Assembly (NCBI RefSeq): GCF_003568665.1
Contig: NZ_QXMH01000002.1
Coordinates: 1,240,001-1,304,000, forward strand
Length of the DNA stretch: 64,000 bases
Origin: Chitinophaga alhagiae
GTDB taxonomy: Bacteria; Bacteroidota; Bacteroidia; Chitinophagales; Chitinophagaceae
Reading direction: 5' to 3'
Positions 1 through 6,786 of this stretch are shown piece after piece. Position numbers and translations under genes: made by a program. Each line of letters begins with the position of its first letter. Position 1 is the stretch's first letter. The notes under the pieces are model-generated. The model was not told where the DNA came from and searched no databases. It worked only from the letters and a program-made list of their open reading frames with translations.

Positions 1-39
1 AGGGTTTGAGGGGATGTTTGAATTTTATTTATTGAAATA

Positions 40-70
40 TTTGGCGAAAATAATTTAATACATATCTTTG
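40..70 (+). promoter_or_regulatory. Bacteroidota-type promoter of tRNA-Lys
   Basis: TTTG at 40-43 and TATCTTTG at 63-70 are separated by 19 bp. This matches the Bacteroidota housekeeping consensus (-33 TTTG, 19-21 bp, -7 TAnnTTTG). The inferred start of transcription, a few bases after 70, lies about 20 bp before the tRNA. Confidence 0.75.
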
Positions 71-95
71 CAATCCCAAACGAAAACGGGTGATT

Positions 96-168
96 GATTC
101 CGTAGCTCAGTTGGTAGAGCAATACACTTTTAATGTATGGGCCCTGGGTTCGAGTCCCAGCGGGATCA
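96..168 (+). tRNA. tRNA-Lys (anticodon UUU)
   Basis: A full cloverleaf can be drawn. The acceptor arm GATTCCG (96-102) pairs with CGGGATC (161-167) with one G-U pair. The D arm is GCTC/GAGC, the anticodon arm ATACA/TGTAT has loop CTTTTAA with TTT at 129-131, and the T arm is CTGGG/CCCAG around TTCGAGT. The discriminator base is A168 and no CCA is encoded. The 3' end is the attachment site of the integrated element, and the gene stays intact at the left junction. Confidence 0.97.
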
Positions 169-171
169 CAA
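155..171. repeat. attL: 17-bp direct repeat in the tRNA-Lys 3' end
   Basis: The 17 bases running from the 3' strand of the T arm through the acceptor stem are repeated exactly at 37673-37689. The match ends after 171 and before 155. The location inside a tRNA 3' end, next to a tyrosine integrase gene, identifies it as the integration core. Confidence 0.93.
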
Positions 172-196
172 AGGTACGAGTAATCGTACCTTTTTT
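171..196 (+). terminator. Replacement terminator for tRNA-Lys carried by the ICE
   Basis: An 8-bp stem (171-178 AAGGTACG with 185-192 CGTACCTT), a 6-nt loop and a run of T to 196 form a clear intrinsic terminator directly after the tRNA. It belongs to the element's left end. The chromosomal terminator now sits at the right junction, so the ICE restores termination as well as the tRNA 3' end. Confidence 0.85.
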
Positions 197-268
197 CGTT
201 TTAATCCGTCCAGTAGCGCGGATTTCACGAAGTATTCGGTACATGTTTGTTCAAGGATGTTCAATCCG

Positions 269-290
269 TTCGGGTACCTATTCGGGTACC
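269..290. repeat. ICE left-end 22-bp repeat (two TTCGGGTACC units)
   Basis: TTCGGGTACC occurs twice here, 12 bp apart start to start. The whole 22-bp block recurs exactly at 37591-37612 near the right end. A further GGTACC lies at 311-316. Position and symmetry suggest arm-type binding sites for the integrase or an excision factor; this is inference. Confidence 0.8.
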
Positions 291-374
291 CCTCTTCTCA
301 CCTTAATTTTGGTACCCTCGACGTGGATGAACTGAACAGGTTTAGGCTTTTTCTCAACCTTAAACTTTGTACGT

Positions 375-1712
375 ATGAAAGTCAATGAAAAACTTTCAAT
401 TCTATTTCTGCTGGAAAAATCAAAGATCAGTAAAGATGGCCGGGCTCCTATTACAATCAGGCTAACGATTGATGGTGCGCGGGCGGAAATTTCCCTCGGT
501 CAAAAAATTCTCCCACTCTACTGGAACCAGGAGCACGAAAACGTAGATTTAGATTTGCACCCTGATAAAAAGTTAGCTAAGCAAATATCGCAGGCGGTAT
601 CAAAAGCGCAGGGAGAATTAGAAACTCATTTCTTCTTCCTGAGCCAACAATACCCGGAAGTAACTTCTGAATTATTGAAACGTTCCTATACAGGCGAATT
701 GGCGAAAGAAATTAGATGCGCAAAAGAAACTCCTCCCAGCCGCACTTTGCTCCAGGTACTTAATTTCAAATTCAGCAGATTCGCCCGCCTTGTAAAAAAG
801 GGTGACCGTGCGGAAACAACATTGGATAGATGGAAGGTTGTAAAAGGGAAAATCCGCGCCTTCCTGAATTTCAAGTTTAAAAAATGGGATATTCCCCTAA
901 CGATTATTGAAGAATCCCTTTCTTCCGATTTTCTTCATTTTCTTCAAACAGAGCAGGGAATTCAGAAGAATACCGCCATGAAATACCTGAAGCAGACTAA
1001 AGAGCTCCTCACGATTGCCGAAAACAAGCGATGGCTGGAGAAAAACCCTTGGTGCAGCTTTAAGACTACCTACAAGCAGCCTGATAGATGTTATCTTACG
1101 CTGGAGCAGATTTTTTCCATCAGCAAGAAGAAACTAATTACACGGCTCAACCATGTGAGGAATGTTTTCTTGTTTGCGTGCTTTACCGGTTACTCTTTCA
1201 ATGAATTGCTGCGACTACGTAGGGATATGATTTTTTTAGGAAACGACGGTAAACGGTGGATTAAAATTCAAAGGCAAAAAACTGGTAATCCGGAGTGTCT
1301 CCCTCTATTGCCGATTGTGGCTGCAATCGTCGATTCCTATGCGGATGATCCTTATTGTACTGCTAATGACGTACTGCTGCCTGTAAAATCTTACCACAAC
1401 TATAATGGCTACCTAAAGGAAATTCAGGATCTGTGTGGTATTCCATTTGATCTCACCACACACGTAGCCCGGCATACTTTCGCCACTACCGTTTGCCTCG
1501 ATCATGGTGTTCCACTTGAGACCGTCAGCCGGTTGTTAGGCCATACAAATATCCGTACTACGCAGATATATGCAAAGATTTCCACCCGCAATATCAGCAT
1601 GCACATGCAGCGGCTGGAAAAAGTGTTGTTTGATATGGAAGGTGCGTTGCGAATAGTGCATCTTCAGGATATTGTGTTCCTGCCGAATAATGAGATTTCA
1701 GTGGCAGTATAA
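375..1712 (+). CDS. int: Tyrosine integrase of the ICE
   Basis: This 445-aa site-specific recombinase is expected to catalyse integration at and excision from tRNA-Lys. An N-terminal arm-binding region (about 1-110) is followed by a SAM-like core-binding domain (about 125-225) and a catalytic domain (about 240-415). Catalytic residues visible are K302, H363-x-x-R366, H390 and Y399. The position of the first catalytic Arg (TG-x-R in most of the family) is S274 in TGYSFNEL, as reported for IntDOT, so this is a Bacteroidota CTn-type integrase. It lies at the tRNA-proximal end and reads into the element. The start is the ATG shortly after the left-end repeats. Confidence 0.95.
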   Translation: MKVNEKLSILFLLEKSKISKDGRAPITIRLTIDGARAEISLGQKILPLYWNQEHENVDLDLHPDKKLAKQISQAVSKAQGELETHFFFLSQQYPEVTSELLKRSYTGELAKEIRCAKETPPSRTLLQVLNFKFSRFARLVKKGDRAETTLDRWKVVKGKIRAFLNFKFKKWDIPLTIIEESLSSDFLHFLQTEQGIQKNTAMKYLKQTKELLTIAENKRWLEKNPWCSFKTTYKQPDRCYLTLEQIFSISKKKLITRLNHVRNVFLFACFTGYSFNELLRLRRDMIFLGNDGKRWIKIQRQKTGNPECLPLLPIVAAIVDSYADDPYCTANDVLLPVKSYHNYNGYLKEIQDLCGIPFDLTTHVARHTFATTVCLDHGVPLETVSRLLGHTNIRTTQIYAKISTRNISMHMQRLEKVLFDMEGALRIVHLQDIVFLPNNEISVAV

Positions 1713-1716
1713 AAAA

Positions 1717-1736
1717 GGGAGAGATTTACCTCTCCC
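1717..1736 (-). terminator. Terminator of the leftward RES/Xre operon
   Basis: GGGAGAG (1717-1723) pairs with CTCTCCC (1730-1736). Six A residues precede it on the + strand, giving a U-run on leftward transcripts, so it mainly ends the operon whose last gene stops at 1765. It lies just after the integrase stop and may also slow rightward readthrough. Confidence 0.7.
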
Positions 1737-1764
1737 TCCCCTTATTTATTGAGCAGTCGGTGAT

Positions 1765-2190
1765 TTATACACAAGCGTAAATTCTCGACACCGTTACCTT
1801 GCTGAAATGTGGATGACGGGGGTTTATGAGGAAGTTTTGTAAATTTTTATAGTGAAGCGACGGGAAGGAAGCGATTACCGCTACTTCTCCAGCAAGGCAT
1901 AGCTGTGCGGTTTCAGTGAGGGATGGCAATACTGAACCTCCGGTATATGTTATCAGGGGCTCCGAGATGTATTCCTTATAGGCAGCGCCATTTGCAATTG
2001 TGTATTCTACCATACGCATGCTGGACGGTATACGGTGGTATTCCCGAAAAATATGGCTCTCGATCAGTGCGGCGGCCACAGAATCGAAGGCGGAAAAATA
2101 TGGCAAATTATTATGGTATAAACAACTCTCCAGTACACGTTCGCGGAGTGCGTGCACTTCGATATGGTGTAATATCCGATAGATAATCAT
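1765..2190 (-). CDS. RES-domain toxin-like protein
   Basis: This 141-aa protein resembles the RES domain, whose characterised members degrade NAD+ and are neutralised by Xre/MbcA/ParS antitoxins. Visible family features are the YRI start, the Glu of ALIES (E44), the Ser of the FPS motif (S111) and the strong C-terminal signature NPxHP (123-127). The usual GGRWN segment carrying the Arg of R-E-S is not recognisable (residues about 22-28 read SCLYHNN), so activity may be altered or lost. It follows the antitoxin-like gene by 9 bp on the same strand, the standard RES/Xre order. The assignment rests on motif recognition only. Confidence 0.68.
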   Translation of the reverse strand: MIIYRILHHIEVHALRERVLESCLYHNNLPYFSAFDSVAAALIESHIFREYHRIPSSMRMVEYTIANGAAYKEYISEPLITYTGGSVLPSLTETAQLCLAGEVAVIASFPSLHYKNLQNFLINPRHPHFSKVTVSRIYACV

Positions 2191-2199
2191 AAAAAACTT

Positions 2200-2730
2200 T
2201 TAAAATTGGCCCAAGCGAATTCGATAGAGTAATTCTCTGGTCTTTAGTAAGCCAGGATGTGTACAGGACATAACTAAAGGCGATTGGCCTGCTAGTAATG
2301 CTGTTGGTGACTTTAGCCATTCTCTAGCATCCAACGGGTTTGCAAATACTTCCAGTGCATAGCAGTATAGCTCCAACAATGCTCCCACACGATCATTGAT
2401 CCATGGGTTTAGCCGATCATTCTCTTTCCGAAGGTGCAACGATCTTTGTGTAACATGTAGGAAACTTGCTAAAGTTGGATAATCCAACAACAGCACATTC
2501 TTGATGCATACAAGTTGGTTTTTGGTAAATCCCCATTTTATAAGTTTTTCTTTTTCAGAATAATGCATATCTCTATAGTGATGAATGAATTCCATCGGGT
2601 TTTCCAAATTGGAGAAAGGGTTAATGGAACTTTCTTTATGCATTAGTATTTCTTCGCTTTTTCGAGGGCGTCCGCGCCTTCTTTTCGCCTCTGGTGAGCT
2701 CTTTCCTGTTTGAATTTCGTTAGATTCCAT
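2200..2730 (-). CDS. Xre/MbcA/ParS-type antitoxin (DUF2384)
   Basis: A basic N-terminus containing an AT-hook-like RRRGRPRK stretch (about 16-25) is followed by a helical region and a C-terminal DUF2384 domain (about 125-176). That domain shows the features F-x-NPLDAREWL, a Gly-x-x-Pro-Leu turn and a final RIRLGQF. Such proteins bind their operator and inhibit the RES toxin. The toxin-like gene follows after 9 bp. The start chosen is the ATG at 2730, because the longer frame begins with GTG two codons upstream. The AT-hook extension is unusual for this family. Confidence 0.75.
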   Translation of the reverse strand: MESNEIQTGKSSPEAKRRRGRPRKSEEILMHKESSINPFSNLENPMEFIHHYRDMHYSEKEKLIKWGFTKNQLVCIKNVLLLDYPTLASFLHVTQRSLHLRKENDRLNPWINDRVGALLELYCYALEVFANPLDAREWLKSPTALLAGQSPLVMSCTHPGLLKTRELLYRIRLGQF

Positions 2731-2819
2731 AAACACTTTTTTTAAATTGCTGTATAAATGAGCCAGATAGAAATCCAGCCCCTATGCGTTTTAAACGCTC
2801 ATTTATGAAAATAATATTG

Positions 2820-3347
2820 CTATGGCATTGGTTTGTACCGTTCTGCCGGAATTGGCGCCAGTTCCCTGATCCAAGCCACGAGATTATCGTGCTCGTTATT
2901 TAGGTCTACCAGATGTGGAATGAAATATTCCCGACCCAAAAACGTAGTGCCGAGATCCTTTAGATGGCCAATATTACCATGTAGGCACCCATAGTACATT
3001 AATTTGTTAAAAACTCCACAATCGCCGAAGAATGCATATCCCCATCCATAGATATTTAACATTTGAACTATCGGCTCTGATAGCCTTGAAGAGAACAGTT
3101 GTTGCCCTTTTTTAGATGTGAAGGAATGCGATTGAATGCCTGTAATACTATAAAGCATTGCATAACTAGCTTCCATGATCCGGCGAATATCCTCCAGCTG
3201 ATCTTTTGAAATTCCTTCTTTTACCACATTGAGTTTATCCCATAATGGCAATCTTGAAAAATCAATAATGTCTTGCACGGTATTGAATTTGAATTCCTTT
3301 ACCGATATTTTACGCTTTTTCGCGTATACTGTTGTTACGGTTGTCAT
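2820..3347 (-). CDS. Second Xre/MbcA/ParS-like protein, paralogue of the antitoxin
   Basis: The 175-aa product shares a layout with the antitoxin gene downstream. It has a short helical segment with KEGISKDQLE (compare KWGFTKNQLV), a central variable helix set, a Ser/Arg-Leu-Ser stretch and a segment GYAFFGDCGVFNKLM resembling the start of DUF2384. It lacks the clear C-terminal RI-x-x-G ending, so it may be a diverged antitoxin or a regulator. It precedes the antitoxin gene by about 90 bp and is probably in the same leftward operon. Function is unproven. Confidence 0.5.
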   Translation of the reverse strand: MTTVTTVYAKKRKISVKEFKFNTVQDIIDFSRLPLWDKLNVVKEGISKDQLEDIRRIMEASYAMLYSITGIQSHSFTSKKGQQLFSSRLSEPIVQMLNIYGWGYAFFGDCGVFNKLMYYGCLHGNIGHLKDLGTTFLGREYFIPHLVDLNNEHDNLVAWIRELAPIPAERYKPMP

Positions 3348-3570
3348 CTGCGTAGATTTTAAAAATTGCTTTAATTAACTTGGTAATATTTGTAGTATAA
3401 AATATTGCGTCGACCCGTTGCTCACCATTCCAATCATCCACTACATGGCTACTCATGGCAGTTTGAAGCAACTCTGAGAGTTTTTCTTCAACATCGTGGC
3501 GGGAAATGTGCTTCACAAACCCCTTGACTACTTTTTTTGCGGCCTTCTTTTTCATAACAGCAATTTGCAT
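3310..3570 (-). CDS. Small protein of unknown function, first gene of the leftward operon
   Basis: No family was recognised. The product is about 86 aa, Lys-rich at the N-terminus (MKKKAAKKVVKGF from the alternative ATG at 3555) and otherwise helical. Its 3' end overlaps the next gene by 38 bp, which supports a real coding sequence in an operon with the Xre-like and RES-like genes. The start is ATG 3570 or ATG 3555; the open frame upstream begins only with GTG at 3585. Confidence 0.45.
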   Translation of the reverse strand: MQIAVMKKKAAKKVVKGFVKHISRHDVEEKLSELLQTAMSSHVVDDWNGEQRVDAIFYTTNITKLIKAIFKIYADDNRNNSIREKA

Positions 3571-3585
3571 GGTTAGGAATTGCAC

Positions 3586-4080
3586 GGAATGGAGATCCCA
3601 TGCCGAGTTTGCTTACTTCGGATTAATTGAAAGTAAATTTCAGATCTGCTCCATTAAAAAAATGGGAGATTTAGGTACCTAGGAAAAATATTTCTTGAGA
3701 TTGGCTGATGTGCCGCGAAGAATTTCAGTTCCCGTTGTGATGAATTTCAGGCAACGGCCTAACTGAAAATGCGAATGCGCGGAACTCCTGCCGCCAGAGA
3801 ACCCGTAGGACCGGGGTGCGTGGTACGGAACAGGAGCCCACGCGCATCCGCATGGGCCCTTTTCTCTGTCCCCGACCACGCTGTTGCAAAAAACGTCCTA
3901 CTTTTCTCTGCAGCGGTCGTAGAAAAAAAAGCCAAATATTAGTTTGGGGGAAGGCAAATATATAAGCATCTGCCCTACCTCAACTGATTTTTTTACTATT
4001 TCTAAAACAAATATAATGTTTTTCTTGAAATGCACAACGCATTGTGCAAGCATGCCAGAAAAATTTGTTGTTTTCGCGGG
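3586..4080. other. Gene-poor 495-bp stretch with a long stem-loop
   Basis: No convincing gene is seen. An imperfect inverted repeat of about 22 bp lies at 3769-3790 and 3831-3853, with a 40-nt GC-rich middle. The left flank is AT-rich and should hold the leftward promoter of the RES/Xre operon; the right flank should hold the promoter of the Xre/DUF4238 pair. A small open frame inside (3679-3879, minus) has no start context or recognisable sequence and is not called. Confidence 0.6.
3769..3853. repeat. Imperfect 22-bp inverted repeat (possible structured RNA)
   Basis: The arms 3769-3790 and 3831-3853 pair over ATGCGNATGCGCG and CTCCTG with a small internal loop. The middle (3791-3830) is GC-rich. 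No T-run follows on either strand, so a simple terminator is unlikely. It could be an untranslated RNA or a protein-binding cruciform. Confidence 0.5.
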
Positions 4081-4302
4081 ATGAAAGACGAAATCATCCT
4101 TAAATTTTTTGCTGAGAAAGTGAGGTCGATTAGAGATAAGAAAAATCTAACGCAGGAACAGTTGGCAGCACTTGCCGATACCGGGCGTAATACAATAAGC
4201 AATATTGAAAATGAGAAGTTTGAACCCAAGCTCTCCACTATATGCCGGATAATTTGGGCGTTGGAGATGAATCCGAATGATTTTTTCCCGAAGTCTGAGT
4301 AA
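4081..4302 (+). CDS. Xre-family helix-turn-helix regulator
   Basis: This 73-aa protein consists almost entirely of a Cro/C1-type HTH: an initial helix with VRSIRDKKNLTQEQLA, recognition-helix region TGRNTISNIENEKFEP, and a hydrophobic end. The start is taken at ATG 4081; an upstream in-frame ATG (4030) would add 17 residues that do not fit the domain. It stops 9 bp before the DUF4238 gene, so the two are probably co-transcribed and it may control that unit. Confidence 0.85.
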   Translation: MKDEIILKFFAEKVRSIRDKKNLTQEQLAALADTGRNTISNIENEKFEPKLSTICRIIWALEMNPNDFFPKSE

Positions 4303-4311
4303 TCATTGGTA

Positions 4312-5292
4312 ATGTCAAACCAGCCAAAACGACACCATTTTGTTCCAGAATGCTATTTAAAGCATTTTATTTCAGGTACTCATTTACAGGTACTGAATAT
4401 TCGCAATGTTCAAAAATGGGGGAAAATAGATATTGAGCCCAGGCAACCCGCAGGCATTTGTTATATCGAGCATTACTACACTATTCAACCTTCAAAGGAA
4501 AATGTAACTTTCAATCTAACCCGATACCCTAAACTATATATTGAAGTTGATCTTTTTAGAATTTTAGAAGGCATTTATAGTGAATTGGTTCGAAATCTTA
4601 TAGGTTCGACTGAAATTAACCGTGATGATGCGATAAGAATTTCTGATTTTATTATTCAAATTAAAATTCGAAATCCGAAATGGAAAGATACAATGACGGA
4701 TATCTTACGTACGTCTATCGATAATATAGTTCAATCAATAATTGAGAATCCAGATTATTCGGAAAAATTTAATACAAAAGATCCTGAAATACTAGAAGCA
4801 ATCGGCAAACTTGCGAAGGATCGTATTTTGAGCGAACCTGCATTAATTGAAAGAGCTCAGCAAATGAGTATTATTGAAAGGTATGAGGAAGCAAGCAATA
4901 GAAATTTCGAATTTAGAAAAGCGATTGTAGATAGCAAATGGTCGTTGCTAACTGCGCCAAAAAAAGGCCCTTTTTTTATCACAACAGACAATCCTGGAGT
5001 TGGCGTTCATAATAATAAAATATTCAATACGAATTTCGTCGAAGGTGAATTCTACTTCCCAATTTCATATATGCATTGTCTAGTAATTCATAATGTAGAG
5101 CAAGATTATTGCTTTTCAGATAGTGCCCCCCTAAAAAAAATTGTAGTACAAGTTGCTGATAGCAACACGGTATTTCGCATCAATGATTTCATAATTCAAA
5201 CTGCTGATAAACTTATCATTGCCAGTGATGATTGGTATTTATCCCGTATGGCCAAGAAGAACCTCCCCCCAAAGCCAACTCTTAGAAAATAG
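4312..5292 (+). CDS. DUF4238 domain protein
   Basis: The 326-aa product begins with the DUF4238 hallmark KRHHFVPECYLKHF and has the later conserved TTDNP-like segment (FFITTDNPG). The biochemical role of this family is not known to me. The gene is clearly more AT-rich than the mobilisation genes to its right and follows a small Xre regulator, a layout common for recently acquired cargo and for defence or toxin genes in ICEs. The ATG at 4312 is preferred over the TTG at 4306. Confidence 0.85.
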   Translation: MSNQPKRHHFVPECYLKHFISGTHLQVLNIRNVQKWGKIDIEPRQPAGICYIEHYYTIQPSKENVTFNLTRYPKLYIEVDLFRILEGIYSELVRNLIGSTEINRDDAIRISDFIIQIKIRNPKWKDTMTDILRTSIDNIVQSIIENPDYSEKFNTKDPEILEAIGKLAKDRILSEPALIERAQQMSIIERYEEASNRNFEFRKAIVDSKWSLLTAPKKGPFFITTDNPGVGVHNNKIFNTNFVEGEFYFPISYMHCLVIHNVEQDYCFSDSAPLKKIVVQVADSNTVFRINDFIIQTADKLIIASDDWYLSRMAKKNLPPKPTLRK

Positions 5293-5370
5293 GAGCATTT
5301 ATTTTTTCCTAACTAGGAACCCCACTATGAAAGCTGCCCTCCCCCTGCCTATACTTTTGGGGAAAGAACT

Positions 5371-5709
5371 ATGCGGCAGCAGTCTCCACCAAAGCCATCC
5401 GAGCGCCCGCCCTTACGCCGGGACCAGATCGTTACCGTTGAAGATCTTGAGCTGTTCCAACAGGAACTTCTCCTGAAAATCCGCCACCTGTTCACCGAGT
5501 TTTCTACCTCTTTTGCCGATGGCCGAAGTTGGTTGAAGACGGCGGAGGCGCGTCAAAAACTGAAGTGCGCCCGAACTACCCTCCACACCTGGCGGGCCAA
5601 CGGAACCATCCCCTTCACCAAAATGGGAGGCACAATTCTCTACAGCGCCGAGGCCATTGAAAAGGTTTTACTGCAACGCATGGTGCAACGCAAGAAATCT
5701 ATTCCATAA
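5371..5709 (+). CDS. Helix-turn-helix (excisionase-like) ICE protein
   Basis: The 112-aa protein has a C-terminal MerR/AlpA-type DNA-binding domain (HTH_17 class): WLKTAEARQKLKCARTTLHTWRANGTIPF, then a basic end. The N-terminal part (about 15-45) is a predicted helix. Proteins of this type near integrase or mobilisation genes often act as recombination directionality factors or local regulators. It heads a run of small genes leading to the mobilisation region. Excisionase activity is inference. Confidence 0.7.
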   Translation: MRQQSPPKPSERPPLRRDQIVTVEDLELFQQELLLKIRHLFTEFSTSFADGRSWLKTAEARQKLKCARTTLHTWRANGTIPFTKMGGTILYSAEAIEKVLLQRMVQRKKSIP

Positions 5710-5727
5710 TGCCAAAACGTCATTTCC

Positions 5728-5961
5728 ATGAAAGAGAACTATGATGGAGGTGTACCTCCTCGGTATGAGCAAGTGCTTATCTACTTCCAGCAAAAAGGGT
5801 TGTCGGATCAGGAAGCACGGGATTTTTTCCTGTTTTATGAATCCAAAAACTGGCGCAACTCCAAAGGCGAGGAAATTCCCCGCTGGAAAGCGGTAGCCTA
5901 TCGCTGGGCTATGCAAGCCGTTTCCCTACAACCGTGGTTATTCAATCGGCACCTTAACTGA
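5728..5961 (+). CDS. Small conserved-type protein with a replication-organiser-like motif
   Basis: The 77-aa product contains a pattern of an aromatic-rich helix, FFLFYESKNWRNSKGEEI, then PRWKAVAYRWA. This resembles the C-terminal motif found in several phage replisome-organiser or DnaD-like proteins (F-Y-x(3)-GW, G-x-x-I, W-x(4)-W). It follows the HTH gene by 18 bp. No enzymatic function can be assigned. Confidence 0.6.
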   Translation: MKENYDGGVPPRYEQVLIYFQQKGLSDQEARDFFLFYESKNWRNSKGEEIPRWKAVAYRWAMQAVSLQPWLFNRHLN

Positions 5962-5989
5962 ATTCCGTTACGCATAAAATTTCATAGCT

Positions 5990-6187
5990 ATGTGGGTTAT
6001 CCGGAAATTTCCTGAGGCATGGGGTATTTACGATGAGGATACAGGCTTTGCCCGTATTCTAAACGAAAACGAAGTTTTTCTCATCGTAGAAGAGCACCCT
6101 CAACTATTGGATGAAGCCGTTAGGATGATCCTCGTACCCGAAATCGCCTCCTTCGATACGGGACTACCCGGTAGTATAAACGCTTGA
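5990..6187 (+). CDS. Small hypothetical protein
   Basis: This is a 65-aa acidic protein of unknown family, in tandem with the two preceding small genes (28-bp gap) and with a plausible ATG. It has no transmembrane segment or recognisable motif. It lies just before the candidate oriT. Confidence 0.5.
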   Translation: MWVIRKFPEAWGIYDEDTGFARILNENEVFLIVEEHPQLLDEAVRMILVPEIASFDTGLPGSINA

Positions 6188-6199
6188 TTTTTCCCTCGG

Positions 6200-6355
6200 A
6201 AAAATTGCCATGCAACCCTGCAACGGGAAGGAACTGTGCAGCTGCCGGCGTAGGCGTTTGTAGGGTTGCCCTGCCTGCTGCGGCAGGGAGCAAGATGTAT
6301 TGTTGTGTACAACAACTCCTTTGCCTGTGCCGGCAAAGGGCATAAATGCTTAACT
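6200..6355. other. Candidate origin of transfer (oriT) with three hairpins
   Basis: Three inverted repeats lie side by side in the gap before the mobilisation genes: CCCTGCC/GGCAGGG (6269-6275, 6282-6288), TTGTTG/CAACAA (6300-6305, 6310-6315) and CCTTTGCC/GGCAAAGG (6318-6325, 6332-6339). Transfer origins are commonly found directly upstream of relaxosome genes and carry such repeats next to the nick site. The nick site itself cannot be identified by eye. Confidence 0.55.
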
Positions 6356-6363
6356 GAAAACCG

Positions 6364-6786
6364 ATGGTTAGGAAGAAAACGCCTGAAGACGAAGCACTGG
6401 TCCATATCATCAAAACCAGAGTTACCCGCCAGAAATTCGCCGAGCTACAGCAGCTTTTGGCGAAATCTGTGCACGGGGAAATGGCCGGTTTGCTGCGGGA
6501 TATTCTGCATCACCGTACCATCCGCACCGTTGTACACGATCAAAGTTTGGATTTGGTGATGGAGGAACTCGCCGCACTGCGCGGAGAGATTCGGGCTATT
6601 GGTGTGAATATTAATCAGATAACGAAGCATTTTAATACATACGGTGAAAGCAGCAGGCGGGAATTTTACGCACGCACCGCCTTTGACCGGTACGCCGCGA
6701 TGGAGCCAAAGATTAATCGGATTATAGAAATCGTTACCCAACTGGCGAAAATATGGTTGCGAGAATCTCCAGCGGCAGGTCGATAA
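6364..6786 (+). CDS. MobC-like relaxosome accessory protein
   Basis: The 140-aa protein has an N-terminal ribbon-helix-helix-like segment (about 10-50) and a following helical region with the EIRAIGVNINQITKHFN signature seen in plasmid MobC-type mobilisation proteins. These bind oriT and help the relaxase open the DNA. The gene overlaps the relaxase gene by 34 bp, indicating translational coupling. Confidence 0.8.
   Translation: MVRKKTPEDEALVHIIKTRVTRQKFAELQQLLAKSVHGEMAGLLRDILHHRTIRTVVHDQSLDLVMEELAALRGEIRAIGVNINQITKHFNTYGESSRREFYARTAFDRYAAMEPKINRIIEIVTQLAKIWLRESPAAGR

Noticed and set aside
3679..3879. Small minus-strand open frame in the gene-poor stretch
   Set aside because: No plausible start context or recognisable sequence; it spans the inverted repeat.
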